A stretch of 64,000 nucleotides of DNA from Diprion similis (GCF_021155765.1 NC_060106.1:18502031-18566030); one strand, 5' to 3'. Positions 13,201-25,807 are shown, numbered from the stretch's first letter. Translations and numbers: made by a program. The notes: generated by a model not told the origin, from the sequence alone.

Positions 13201-16200
13201 TCGACAACAAACGCATTGCTGTAGGTTGTTGAAAATTAAGCGGAACTCATATCGCGGGTGGTGTGTTATTTCAGCAGGCGTCTTTGGTTTGCCTAGACGC
13301 GTTGCCGAGGCTGAAATGCCCGCGGCTATGTGGCGCCTTTATCTTTCAAACTTGCCCAACTTTTACGATGCAGACTACCAAAGCACTGTGGCACTAAACT
13401 ACTCTAGAATTATTAACTACGTTTCTTCCGTCTTTGGACGGATAATGGGGAGAGGGAAGGGAGAATGACGAAGGGTAAGAGGGAAAGGGGGAAAGAGGGA
13501 GTTTTTTCGTTTTACATTCCGCCCGAGTTTCCCTCCTGCTGCAAGTTCAACGCCAAGTATAATATAATCGTGAGAAAGATAATTAGAAGCTAAAAATTAA
13601 AAAAAAAGAAACACAAAAAAAAACGGAACATTATAACCAAAGAAATTGATGCTTAAATGATATTAAAGAAGGTTATGGAATACTTGTTCGTGTATTTTGC
13701 ATATATAATCGATGGCCGGGGGTGAAAGGATAATGTTAAAAATTTCGCGATAAAATATACCTCATATTTTGTCAATTAGAATGAAAAACAAGTTAAACAC
13801 AGTCTTGTACAAATGAAAGATTGTATCGATCAATGAAATTGCTGCATGCGATAAATGTATGCTCCAAAAGAGAAAATTGTATACTTTTTCGGATGAACTT
13901 GAATACATCAAAAACGTATAAATATGTATAAAATATTTTATCGATTCTTAATATAATTAAAATTTATACTCAACGTGATGAGTTGACGTTTCGTTGGATT
14001 TATGATGCACTATAAATTTAACATATGTACCTGTCCACGCACGACAAGGTAAGCCAACAAACAAACAAACAAGCTAAAAAAAAAAAAGAAAAAAAAAAAA
14101 GAAAACATCATAAAAACTGCGATTTCGGAGAGATGTCCCCCAGCGAGTTGCGTTTTCATTACGTGCCTCGGTGCAAAAGTGCGGTCAGGTCATTACAGAT
14201 CCGAGTTTATAATGGGGTTGGTTGGAGGCTCTGCGGATCGCGGCCGAGGACAGGGGTGCAAAAGCTCGCAGCACGTCGCTGTAAACGTGGACAAACCCCC
14301 GGTTCACCGGCGATAGTTGTTTCCACGAGCTGCTGCTGCTGCAAGAGGGAGAGAGAGAGAGAGAGAGTGAGCTGAAAAGAGAGGGAGAGAGGAAAAAGAG
14401 ACGGAGATAGACGACGGGTAGAGGAAGAGAGATTCCCCAGGGGTACGTAGCGCTGTGCCACGGCTGGAGGCAGCTCAGTCTCACCTGGGACACCCTTATT
14501 CATACATACATCGAAGGCGGTACACTCCGAGCAAAGAGCCTGGCTGTTTTTCTCGCGTCCCGACAGTAAGTATAATTTAGCCGAAAAATTAAATGTCCAA
14601 AAAGAGAATCGTAATGAAAACAGAGATGGAAATGCGCTCGTCAATTGATGGTTTATAACAATCTAGTTTAAACGCACCGAAAAAAATTTAGTTCCTGCAT
14701 TGGTCAAAGTTTGGATTGAAAAATTTCGATGATTTCTTTTCTTCGTTTCATCGATACAGGCGAGAAGATCTCACAAAAGTTTTCTACCGCGTTTAAAGTA
14801 TTATAAGGTTCCATTAATCTATTTAGCGAGCGAGCTGTACTGGGAATAGATGCGGAGGCCATGAGGGACCCAGCCGAATGAAGAGAGCGGAGGGTGGAAG
14901 AGGGATACGAAGAGGAGGATGAGGAGGGTGCGGGAGGAGGACGAGGGTGGCCCCAAGGGGATGCTGCGCTCTCCTCTGGCGCTGCCGGCACTCGGAAACG
15001 TCGGGGGAGGAGGGAACTAATCAGCGAGGCGCATGCGCGCTGGGCCTCTCCGCGGTCTCTGGGGAATCCCCTTGGCGTCCTCCTGACGCCCCGCAACCCG
15101 CGAGCCTTGGAACACCACAGCAGCTCCGCGAACCGCCAAAGTACAGGACCTTCCAGCTTCGAGTACGCGGAATGCCGTGGACTTATGCCGAGATGATTAT
15201 CGCTACGTGCGTCAGGGACTTAACACTAAATATAAGTATTTTGTTTAGCTTACAATTGGTATTTCAGTTCAATAAGACCTCTACGGCAATTTGTTGTTGA
15301 GCCATCATCAAATTATCGCAATATAGTTACAAGATAATGTAATACCAGCAATCAAATAAGGAAAAGAAATATATATATATATATATGGTAACACGTAATA
15401 GATATTCTGGTTAGGGCTAGAAAAATTCAGTTTTAATCTGTTCCCAGAACTCTATTTCTCGGTTATGGTAAATGTAAAAGTATAATATCATTAGGAACGG
15501 TATAGTAATCGTGACTGGAAATTTCTCTCGAGTTCGCTTCTTCGAAGTGATATTTTAACAGAAGTTTGAAGAGTTTCATGAAAGGCTATGTGAAGGGGGG
15601 GTCTCAGTCTGCGATACGTGATTTTGAAATTGATGCATTTTAATTTCTTTTTCCGTACGCAATATTATCTGCTTTGCAGTCACGAGTTTCAATGACGTGG
15701 CTTTATAATGGATACATGAGTAGAACTTCAGCTTGACTGTCAAGAAAAATGTGAGAACAATTCTTTTCCTGCTAATATTGATTAGCATGCGTAATAAGAA
15801 TTTAAATGGAAATATTTGTTTGTTCTTTTTTAAATGTTCAAAAGTGTTCAACATAGAGCTGCGTGATTCGTGGACAGTCCCTAGTACCAGTGTGATTGAA
15901 TGTGAAAGAAAGAAAAATTGTTCCTTACGTTTTCAAAATTTTTAGGAAAAATCGAAAGCTATCACCATTTTAAAACTTGAGAATCAGACTTTGATGGAAA
16001 AATCAACATTTATAAAAACAACGTTTAATCAAACTATCGTCATGTGATCTGAATCCTTAAACCCGCCAACATTTTTGTGTTAAAAAAAACTTAAGGGATA
16101 ACGTTATGCGTAATAATGACTGTTTAGCTTTGAAAAATGTTGCGCTATTTCACGATTCATTTTCTTTCTCCTTTTCTCTGCAAGAAATGCTGCAATTTTT

Positions 16201-19200
16201 CGTAGTGAAAAAAATTGAGACTTTTCCGAGAAAAACTAATTTTTATGAAAACGTTCTCATGCTCATTTGACAAAAACCTCAAACTCGTTACGAGAGAATT
16301 TCCAAATCCCCAAAGATTGAAATTTCCTCCTTACCTACGTCTCACTGAATTTCAAAAATACCGAATCCTTATTCTTATTACAGACTCGAGATCGTACAAC
16401 AGAAATGAAGTACCCAGCCACATTCAATACCATTACACCGTCACGGAATTGAAAATCTTTAGTATTCGAGCATATATCTATACCTATGTATAAAGTAAGC
16501 ACCAACAGCAGTGGGAATCGACGATATTTGGTGAATAATTGAAAACGTCTGACAGGAAGCTCGAGCAGCTCCTCCTCGCGTATGGAATGAGCAAAAATCT
16601 AAAAAAAAGGAAACAAGAAGATTAAAAGAAAAATCCCGAAGAACGTAAGGCGAGGGAAATGAAGGGCGAAAAAAATTCACCCGCTTTAATAAGGCGTTTA
16701 TGCCCCCACCTGCAGGGTAACGCGATTCTCACCCCCGCCCCTCGATGCCTCGGCACGACCCCGGTTTGCCTGCCTGGCATGGCGTGCAGAGCGCATGAAA
16801 CAGAGCGGATAATTCCCAAGATGGTGTTGAAACACACGCGTTTATACCGACCTATCACCTTCGCACAATTTGCACAGTAAACGTGACAACGCACCTATGC
16901 CTTCTGTATTATATATGTGCATGTGTATAATATATATATATAATATATATATATCTGGCGTAATAAGTATGCGACCGGTTTATTAGCATCCCCATGCGAT
17001 TACCACTTATTGTCCGCTGAATCATTTATTCAACGAAACACGCACCTTCATCGGTTATTTTTAATCGACCCTTTTTCATAAAGCGTGGCTCGATTTTTCC
17101 CCAGATCGTTATACGTAAGTGAACGATTGGACGATTTGTGACTATGAAAATCGAGACTGAAATATTTCCTTAATTTTTCTTAATTCGGAAAAGAGAAAAA
17201 TTTTGCAAACATAAAAAAAAGAATAAGATAAAATTTCTTCTTCCGAGATTTAAGTGCTGCTGCTCGTATTGTGTAGGAATATAGGTATAACCGATGTATC
17301 GGTTAGAAATTTCGGGGATGAACGTATATAGCGTTATATTGTATTTTGCAAACGTGTTTTGGGGGTAGGTGGAAAGTTATAACTTTCGAGGACCCAATAA
17401 ATATTTGAAGGAATACATTGCGCCCCGTCAGAAGAAAGGAGTTTGATGTTTTCAGGCAGGTAGATATACCGGATTCCCCCGGGAAGTTGGGTACTCCTTA
17501 GGGACTCGGCCCCGTTCGAGCCGGTTCTACTTCCAAGTAATATAAAGTATGTAAGTGTATACCTGATGAAAGCTAACTCAAAATAATAACATCTCGTCCG
17601 GGTGTAAGGGAAGAGCGCAATCAGGCGCTGCTTATATATATATATATATATATATTATATATTATATATGCCCGGTAGTACCTATACATATACGAAACGA
17701 GGGAACGGAAACTGGTTTTAGGAAAAGTGATAAAGAAAGAAGAAAAACACTGAAACAGGTAATCCGATAATCAATAGCAAGGAAAATCGAAAACTTTATC
17801 TAAAAGCATAAAGAAGCGTATTAAAGAATTGAAAATCCGTTCTTCGTACGATGTTCGAAACAAGTATAAAGTAATTATTTCAGTTGTGAATAAAAAACTG
17901 AATACAACAAATCACTTTCGGATTGATTTCAGCCTATAGTTTATGTCCTACCCTTGATCCTGGGTGAAATTCTAACGCTCTGGATCGATTACGTTCCCTT
18001 GATCGACTCAAATCACATTTGGATCTCACGAAAATCGAAGCTGCAGAACTTGCACGGGGCTTAAATCCACAAATTCGATACACATATGTTGAGATAAACG
18101 CGGATGCACCTCCTGCACTTCAACGTCGAGGCTGGGTCAACCCTCGGGACTTGGGGACGCGTTCCCTCCCTTCCTGATACCGTCCCGGCGGTGAAAGAGA
18201 GAGAATACATTCAGCGAAGACTGCAATTCGTCCGCACGCGATCAGGGATTGCATTTCTTAAGCACCTGGGGCAAACAAAACCGGATCCCGACGCACTGAC
18301 GCATTGTTTTCATCGGTGCACGAAGTGATAACGGCGGTCGCGTCGTTTTGTGCCGCGTGAGATGAGGCGGAAACAATAAACTTTTTCACCCTGAGTTGCA
18401 GAAGCTGGTATTCTTGCCGGCGTTTTTGCGCAGGTTTGATTTTTGTATTGAAAATATACTTCGCCTCAAGCTTGAATTGATTAAACAAACTACACAAACT
18501 ACTAAGGATAAGCCAATTTTACTCACCGTCGGAAGCTCGGCTGAAAGCTCGTTGAAGCTCCTCGTCTTCGTCCTCGTCGTCGTCCGCTGTCGTTGGGAAG
18601 AAGGCACCGATAAAAAAGACAATGAAATTAATATAATCGCATTATCATCAATGCTGTAATATTTTTTACCTACTTGTGCGAATGTATGAATGGTTAGAAT
18701 GTGGTTAAAAATGGAAACTGAAAATGTTCCAAGAATGAAAAAAGACCGAAGTAAGCGTTTGAATTGTGAAACAGATATCCAATGCCTGTAAGTAACGTCG
18801 GTCAAATTAAATTCGTTCGTTAGAACTGACTCCTTGATATCGATGAATAAAATTGAAAATAAAAGCGACAATTTTTTAGGATTTAAATTGCTCAATGTCT
18901 TGAATAAAAGGTATAAATTTTATAAAAATACAACTGGGCCGTAAAGGAATTTATCACCAAGTAGATACCTACCTAAAGGGAATCCAAATCTTGCGCGAAG
19001 TGAATATAACAAAACAATTTGCAAAGGAACACGTCAAGAATATAAGTGAAGATAAGAATTAAGTAAAACGAAGAAGCCATCAAAAAAAAAAAAATTGCAA
19101 GTCGCGAGAAAAATGTAAAGTCAATTTCCATTATATCATCAAGATGAAAAAAAAAATCCGACAATCCGAATAATAAGAAATTAATTGCAATAATCTTGAA

Positions 19201-22047
19201 CCTGATTTTTGTCCTAGCTGCATCATGTCTTCCATACTTTTGGCACTTTGCACAATAATATGGAAAATTGTGGTTTGGAATCGGCGAGAAGAGACGCATC
19301 ATACGGGCATTGAGATGAGGACGTAACATTCGCATGGCACTCGGTACGGCAAGGTAATGGGAATATAATACCGAATACATAATGTAATATTCACATGGGA
19401 GGAGGTGGAGGAGGAGGAGGAGGAGGAGGTGCAGCATCAGAGAATGACAGGATACCGGGGACTTCGAGGGGGTCTTAAAAGCAACTGTCATCATTTGATA
19501 CGTACACCTACTCAAACAAGAGCGAAAATAATCCCTAGCCGTTACGTTTCGGAAATAATATACCTCACAACACTCGCACTTTTCACGGACACACGTAATA
19601 TGCATCACAACGCGTGTTACACACAAACGCACGAACGACAGTTCCTTCGTTCCTTTGAGCTCGTCACCGAGACACCTACGACTCTCGATTCCTTAATTTG
19701 AGCTTTCAGAAAAAGAAATAAGCCACGTGGCAAGGTAACGCTTTCAATGAAAAAAATAACTTTCCATCTTATCATCTGGAGGCCTCGCGACTTTTCAGCT
19801 TCTTTGACTGGGTCAGGGAACGTGGTTGGAAGACACTTGTACAGCTTGCAAAAATCTATTTTCGCCACGAGCAAACTTGCACTTTTTAAACTTACTCATC
19901 GACTCTTATCAGCCTATTCCAAGAATAATTCTATAAGAATTCTATAAATTTTATGTTACTGCTATCGTACTGTTTAATATCCAATAATTGTTGTAAGAAT
20001 TACGTGTAATAAAAATTTTCATTCAACCGACGAACGATATTTTTTATAAAATTTTCCGTCAAGGGTTGCATGTCTACAGCAATTATCCCTAAACGGCGAA
20101 AAATCAACACTACAAAGAGTGTAAAAAAACTTTAAACTCACGTTTGATCGCCGAGGCTTCGCAATCATGATCCAAATTGTCCAACGCATTTTGTTCACCG
20201 ATGTCATCCCACTCTTCGTCCCCTGAAAGATGAGGAAAAAAAATGCAAACTATTATCAACAAAGATCGACGTATGATATTTGTCCCCTGGAGTAAAATCC
20301 AATTTTTCCAAGTTTTAATTTTATAAAAAATGAAGATAAAATAAACTTTCGAAAACTTGATCGTTACGACCTCGGATGTAATTCATTAGCTCCTGACACA
20401 GCACAGCGGACACTCGTCTCAAATTTGACATAACAACGATGCGATGGGCTGATGCAGCGAACTTGGCACTCAGATAATTAGCTGATTATTTCGGTTGGGT
20501 TTAAGTAAGGAGGGCAAGGCATCGAGCTGCCTCTGCAGTATAACCTTAGAGCTAAATATTATGATACATCAGTCCCCGGAACAGACGGACAGACGGATGG
20601 ATGCGACAGGGATAACCGCAAGAAGGGTTTGAATATTTTAAAAGCACATCGCAGGATCTGAGACGTCGAGACCCGTAGAACCATTTTGACTCCCATTAGC
20701 TAGTCTTGAAATGCGAACCAATCCGGAAAACCAGAGGAGATCCCGACGCCCGCGGTCGGCCCAAGACATTCCTTGAGGTTTGAGCAATCCTAATTTCATG
20801 TTGGAACGAGTCGATTTCCGGTTCGTTATGCGAACCTTGTGAACTGTCCTACCGATGTTTTACTTGAATTTATATCGCGAGGTTGACGCTGAAAATATTG
20901 GAACAAAAATCATCATTTCGCGATTTGAGAATGACTTTGGAATAGGCGAGGAATTGTCTCTATAGTATGAGGAAGCTTTCATTAATCACGGGTTCTTTAA
21001 TTCCATATGATTCTAAAGTTGAAATATAACGCCTCAAGCGTTCGATAATTTTATTCAACTCAATCGGTGTCTTCTATTCTTATAATTCCCGAGTATTCAA
21101 CCGACCATTTGGGCGGATCTAGACGCTTGACCATGCTGCAGTAGCGATTTGGTATTTTGGTATGCATTGGGCATCGACACACGCATGCAAGTAAGTATTA
21201 TAGGAAAAATTCAATCTGCCGTAAGTAGGCAGCAACAGCAGCACCAGCAGCGATAGGAAAAGCAAACAATTTGGCGGTAAGCTGAATGAGGTCCGTTCCC
21301 AGGTGTTGGTGTGTGTATATATATATATATCTTTTATACGTAATAACCGTAAACGCAACGGGATTGGCTATCGTCTTGGGCGATCCTTAGCCGCGCATGA
21401 TACCATATAAGATGGAATGAGGACTTATATATATATATATAGCATAAGGAGTCAGGATACGACGTCCTGGACCAGGAAACACGTCTCAGAACGTTGCCTA
21501 GGGTGGGCACCCGAGAAGAGGACACACGCGGAATACGAGCTCGCAGAAATAAGACTAAGGACACTCTAGGTATATGAGCAATCTCATCTAGCTTGCAGGT
21601 ACATCAATGAGAGTCTCACGCTCAAAGCCGAATTGATATGGTATACGTCGCACAGTGTTATAATCATAATTCGTAAGGAGTGAATGCAACTGTTAAGGGG
21701 GTGTCCTGGTCGATTTCGAAATCAACGTATATATCTCCAAATATCGATGTCCACGTACCTCAAAAGCGAAAAAAGGCTGAACAGTCCCATTCTATAAACA
21801 ATTCTGAACAAAAATACTCCAACGAATTTTCATTGGACAGAGAAATAAAGAAATGGCACGGATTCAACGAAATTCATGGTATTTCTGTAATTCTTGCGTC
21901 AAATGAAAATATTTGAAGTGTTTTTGTCCAGAATTGTGTATAGAATGGGGCTGCTAAGTCCTTTTTCGCGTTTCAGATACTTGAACTTCGATATTTGGAG
22001 ATGTATGTATACGTTATTTTCGAAATCGACCATTTCTACCTTGACCT

Positions 22048-22097
<50 letters not shown>

Positions 22098-23734
22098 CCT
22101 GTCACTTTACAAAGACACCAACAAACTTTCCAGTCAACTTCACTTCACGTGTGACGCATGTTTGCCGCCAAAAGAAATCCCCAAGTACGAGGATCAAAAA
22201 CCCACGAAACATCCAAAAACGACAATTAACTCGACGAATTTTGGCTGGCTTTGCTGAGAATTATTGTCCTACAATGTCTTGAGACTTCTGACAAGCAGCT
22301 CGCGAACGGGAGTCTGCAAGCAGCCATTGGAAGCGGAGAGGTTGACTCTCTCCGGGGAATTAACCCTGGGTTGCTCTGACGCGAGAGCAGACTCCCTGGG
22401 GAACCCGGGTACCCCTTCTCGAGACCAGAGCTCGAGGTCTTCTTGGTCCCTGACGCCGGGAACCGGGAGCTGAAGTAGTTAGAAATATTGTAACTGGACT
22501 TCGGCGCGATTTCTCCGCAGAACGTTTCTGATGCGTTTCAAATTGTTCCGAGGTTGTGGGAGCTCGAGTTTTGTGCATTTTTTTTCAAAGATTTCAATAT
22601 TCAAAGATCACCAATCGCGATGGCAATCGGTGTTAAACGCGGGGTTTTCCGACACCTGATTACTATTGGGTACAATTATGCAGGATAGTCGAAAATCAGC
22701 GATCCGTTGTCAAAAAATATGCGAAATAATTGAACACAGGTTTCTACTCTGTTATTTGTGCAGTGTCTTATTTTAACGAAATGTCTTTTAAATTCTCCGT
22801 AATATCGACTCTCGCAATACCTACGTTCCATCAACGAAGCGTATATTTTATTATCCCAAATCACGTCAATTAAAATTCCCTCCGAATCTTCCTCGAATCT
22901 CTCGACGGAGTACTAAAAGTCTGACTTCGATAATAGCAAAAGAGGGTGAAATAGCGCGAGGGGTGGAGAGAGAGAGGGAGAGACAGAGAAAAAAGAGGGA
23001 AACAGAAGGAGAAAAAATCATCAAACTCTAGACCGTTTAGCCCAAAAAGGAGGTTCGGTTAAAGATATTCAAACTCGCGACGAATTAAAACAAATCCTTA
23101 AAATACTCACGTGGTAGGCGTGTTATACTCACGTCTTTGAATCATTGCAGGGGAAAAATATGACGTCGTAATCCACGGGCTGAAGCCGGTATTATAATGA
23201 TGACACTCTACGAGTTGAGCCCTGTCACAGCAGGCAAAAACTAACAACGGCAGACTGCGCAGAGCTCAAGTTTTCGAAATCCTACGATTAAAAGCTTAGA
23301 CGGTCTGAAATTTTACCTGAAAGTTTCAGCGAGCTCGAATCTCTGCGTATTTCCATCTCGCAAACCCGTTTATTATAACTCCCGTATATACCCATCCGCA
23401 GTTGAGGTATCTTCTGCCAAGATACCGACAACACGACGAATGGATATCACAACTCGATTAATGCGCGTGCACTCGTCTTGTCCGAGGCTGCATTAGAATC
23501 GTCGATATTAATTAACAGGGGCGTAAATTAATTCGCTAGTAATAATTATGCATTTATGCCTGGCGTACAAATTACAATCAGGGACTCCGGGGCCCGTGCA
23601 GGTAGGTAATGTGCACAGTGATTCGGACTGTCGCGTTCTGTTTAGATTATATGTTTACCTTCGCGATTTACTGCACTGTATGCGTGCCGGCCCGTTGGAC
23701 ACTCGCGTCGAGATTACTGCACACGTATGGTTGT

Positions 23735-23803
<69 letters not shown>

Positions 23804-25807
23804 GCTAATCTAATGCAGGCTCTAATGAAAATTGCCGGGTAACACAGCGACCCCACAAAAAGATATTGCGATGGAATGAAGTCCGACTTGTCCACGTAGA
23901 TACTTGCAAATTTACAAAAACTAAACTGGTCAAAATAAATTTCTAATAATTTCAAATCCTTGTCGAAAAGAAGAATTGAAATTCTTAATTTTGTTTCGAG
24001 AATTTGAAATTCTTAAAATTGTGCTACAGCTGCAGATATTCATCCGCAATCACGCGAGATAATATCGGAACGAGATGGAAATTCAAAGTTCGACGGGGTT
24101 TCCGGTATGTGGTTTGAAATTTGATAGATGCGTGCAGATTCGTTGTGCAGGTAAAAGCTGCACTGTCGAATAACAGAATACCTACGGGAAGCTCGAACGG
24201 GCAACGGTCTGTGATTTGAATCTATTAATATAGGTTTGGTTTCGACGCGGTTCATTACTGTATATCAATTATTAGACCCTGTACAGAGGTACCTACGTAC
24301 CAACACGCTTTCGGCCACGAACCATACAAATTCGAATTGCATTCTCTATCTGACTACACGCTTAGTCTATCTCGTCGTCATGGAAATTATGCGTAATTAT
24401 ATGTAGATACGATTCATTACTGATGGGTTTCTACGCGTGGTTAGAGAATTTGCTTAGACATTTTTTCAATCTACAATATTGCACGATTAATTTTGAAAGT
24501 CAGCAACACCAGGCATGCGAGTTTAGAATAAAGGTACTTGGCTGTACTTTGTCACTAATTCTTATCCTGCTTGCAAGACGTCTCACGAATTTATTTTCCA
24601 TTAATGAAATTCACGCTGTAGAATATAGATCATTGCTTTTAAACCATGTAAACTCATACTTGTTTGCGATAATAATTAGGCTAGTCGATTTATCCGACCG
24701 TTGCTCGTTCTAACGATCTCTGTGCTAATTCTGAGAAAATGAAGAGCCGATGTTGTCGGACGTTTTCCAGGAACTTGATTTATCAAATTCCAACGATCTC
24801 TACGACAACTCTGAGAAAATGAGGAGTCGATGTTGTCGCGCGTTTTCCAGAAACTCAATTCATCATTGCGTGCGACTGCTGCACGGTCGTTCTGCAATTA
24901 CGGAAATCGAGTCCTGGAAGCAAAACATCGAAGAGCGCTATTATAGCGTGGAGAAAAGTACGGGATTGGATAGGATGTAGGATATGGGATAGGCGAACTG
25001 GTGATTATAGAGGCCGGGAATTCCCCAAGGACCACCGCCTGAGTTCCTACGGGATTCCACCTAATTCCATCCTGGCTGACTAGTGAGTCGCGCTCACCAA
25101 CACTGTGAGGCCTTTGGGTCTCGAATTCGCTCGCAAAACCGCGATATAACTATCCGTTCTGCAAATACGTATTACGGAAGGCAGATAGGAATTTATTACA
25201 ATCGCATTGTTAATCGTAAAAACATTTGAGACGAGTCGGTAATTCACAACAATAACAAACAAAAATTATCCCCATAGCAAACTCCGGAACGCACTTATAA
25301 ACTGATCGGAACCCTGAATTCCTAAATTAGGAATTGAAAGATTAAGATTGCAGTGACTTCAGAATCAAATTCTTCACATTAAATCTAGAGTTGAAAATCT
25401 TCTGAAACTTACGAGTGATAGCGCTTTATTTTACTGGAACTCATCAAGCTATCGGAAACATAACCTCAATGTAATTTTAGAATCAGTAGAAAGTACCGGG
25501 AGTAAATAATGCCCTGAACAACTTATTCGTGTTATTGTTGGGTGGCACGAATAGATTATTCGCAAACAGATTTTCATGTACATACATATATGATCGAGAA
25601 GCAATCGTCGTTGATTCCGAACGTTAATATGCATGCAGTAATTAAACTTCCATCGATTTTCAATTGACGTCGAAGTGATTTTTGAGCGTATAGCCTCTGG
25701 TGTACGATAAATTCTCCTCTCAAACATCCATTGAAAAAAAAAAAAACTTGTAAAAACTTTATCTTACTTTTAAGAGATCTCGGCTTGGCTTGTTTCCTCC
25801 TGGACAT
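1..25807 (-). CDS. ush: u-shaped / FOG-family transcriptional cofactor, 5' coding portion (partial)
   Basis: FOG proteins are multi-zinc-finger cofactors that bind GATA factors in the nucleus and recruit the NuRD corepressor through an N-terminal MSRRKQ motif. Four minus-strand exons are visible: 25807-25768, 20222-20142, 18586-18527 and 7311-7240. Each has an AG acceptor (except the first) and a GT donor, three of them GTGAGT, and all junctions are phase 1. The joined product starts MSRRKQAKPRSLKR and continues with acidic sequence (DEEWDDIGEQ, then DDDEDEDEELQ, then YLQEDGPQSPQGPD). The PRxxKR continuation, and a phase-1 break just before that last R, resemble FOG1/FOG2 more than SALL or BCL11, which continue differently (KPQH). 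The PR-like and zinc-finger exons must lie to the left of base 1. Start: first ATG, because the NuRD motif has to be N-terminal. The alternative is another MSRRKQ zinc-finger gene. Family fairly sure, exact orthology less so. Confidence 0.7.
7240..7311 (-). CDS. ush: ush coding exon 4
   Basis: A 72-base exon between acceptor TTTCAG and donor GTGAGT. It encodes YLQEDGPQSPQGPDLENQ and then NSFDS after a junction Glu codon, again phase 1 to phase 1. It lies 11.2 kb downstream of exon 3. The next exon is not found before the window edge. Confidence 0.65.
8470..8720. repeat. Weak foldback candidate in ush intron 3
   Basis: TACAAAATAGTAAATATGCA on the left resembles the reverse complement of the right part (TACAAGATAATAAATATGCG), and GGAAATTGG recurs as GGGAAATTGGG. 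The rest is less alike, so this may be an old, decayed foldback element. Confidence 0.45.
9280..9296. repeat. Poly-G run, 17 bases
   Basis: A homopolymer inside a G-rich stretch (9236-9296) in ush intron 3. Such a run could form a G-quadruplex and is also prone to assembly length errors. Confidence 0.9.
17632..17669. repeat. (TA)n microsatellite
   Basis: A TA-rich run with two small interruptions in ush intron 3. Confidence 0.9.
18527..18586 (-). CDS. ush: ush coding exon 3 (acidic micro-exon)
   Basis: A 60-base exon after acceptor CGACAG, ending at donor GTGAGT. It encodes DDDEDEDEELQRAFSRASD after a junction Pro codon. It enters and leaves in phase 1, so it could be skipped without changing frame. 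The acidic content matches exon 2. Confidence 0.65.
18587..20141. other. ush intron 2
   Basis: A 1.55 kb intron containing a (GGA)n tract near 19396-19428. A 219-codon open frame lies on the minus strand (18973-19632). It is rich in Phe, Leu and Ile and resembles no domain I know. Confidence 0.5.
20142..20222 (-). CDS. ush: ush coding exon 2 (acidic)
   Basis: An 81-base exon between acceptor TTTCAG and donor GTGAGT. With the single A carried from exon 1 it completes an Arg codon and then encodes 26 mostly acidic residues beginning DEEWDDIGEQNALDNLDHD. It ends in phase 1. Its splice sites are strong and its phase fits both neighbours. Confidence 0.7.
21693..22043. mobile_element. Foldback MITE-like palindrome in ush intron 1
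   Basis: The left arm from about 21693 and the reverse complement of the right arm ending about 22043 match over most of their length. TGGTCGATTTCGAAA opens the palindrome, then AACGTATA, ATCTCCAAATATCGA, CCCATTCTATA, ACAATTCTG and ACAAAAA occur in the same order. The centre lies near 21870. No coding capacity is visible. A (CT)n microsatellite begins nine bases to the right. Confidence 0.75.
22052..22084. repeat. (CT)n microsatellite
   Basis: A CT dinucleotide run of 33 bases directly beside the foldback element at 21693-22043. Confidence 0.95.
23738..23800. repeat. (AT)n microsatellite
   Basis: An uninterrupted AT dinucleotide run of about 63 bases in ush intron 1, the longest in the window. 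Confidence 0.95.
24712..24871. repeat. Imperfect tandem duplication, 80-base unit, two copies
   Basis: AACGATCTCT starts both copies (24712 and 24792). Long blocks are shared in register, such as TCTGAGAAAATGA, CGATGTTGTCG and CGTTTTCCAG. It lies in ush intron 1. Confidence 0.8.
25768..25807 (-). CDS. ush: ush coding exon 1 (NuRD-recruiting motif)
   Basis: The exon encodes MSRRKQAKPRSLK plus one base and ends at donor GTAAGA. The motif is the known repression motif of FOG, SALL and BCL11 proteins, which binds the RBBP4/7 subunits of NuRD. The frame is open upstream but contains no earlier ATG. Confidence 0.8.

Larger units (their letters stand above)
7312..18526. other. ush intron 3, 11.2 kb
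   Basis: This is non-coding as far as I can see. It contains a 17-base G run (9280-9296), a weak foldback candidate (about 8470-8720), two comparatively GC-rich blocks (about 12200-12500 and 14120-15200), a third at 16650-16880, and AT microsatellites near 15368, 16925 and 17632. The GC-rich blocks are candidate enhancers or alternative exons; neither role is demonstrated. Confidence 0.5.
20223..25767. other. ush intron 1, 5.5 kb
   Basis: The long first coding intron holds a foldback element (about 21693-22043), a (CT)n microsatellite abutting it, a long (AT)n run (23738-23800) and an 80-base tandem duplication (24712-24871). No coding sequence is supported. Confidence 0.5.

Noticed and set aside
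14207-14644. 145-codon minus-strand frame rich in Ser and Leu
   Set aside because: Largely created by a GA-rich simple tract; no recognisable domain. Kept only as part of a GC-rich block.
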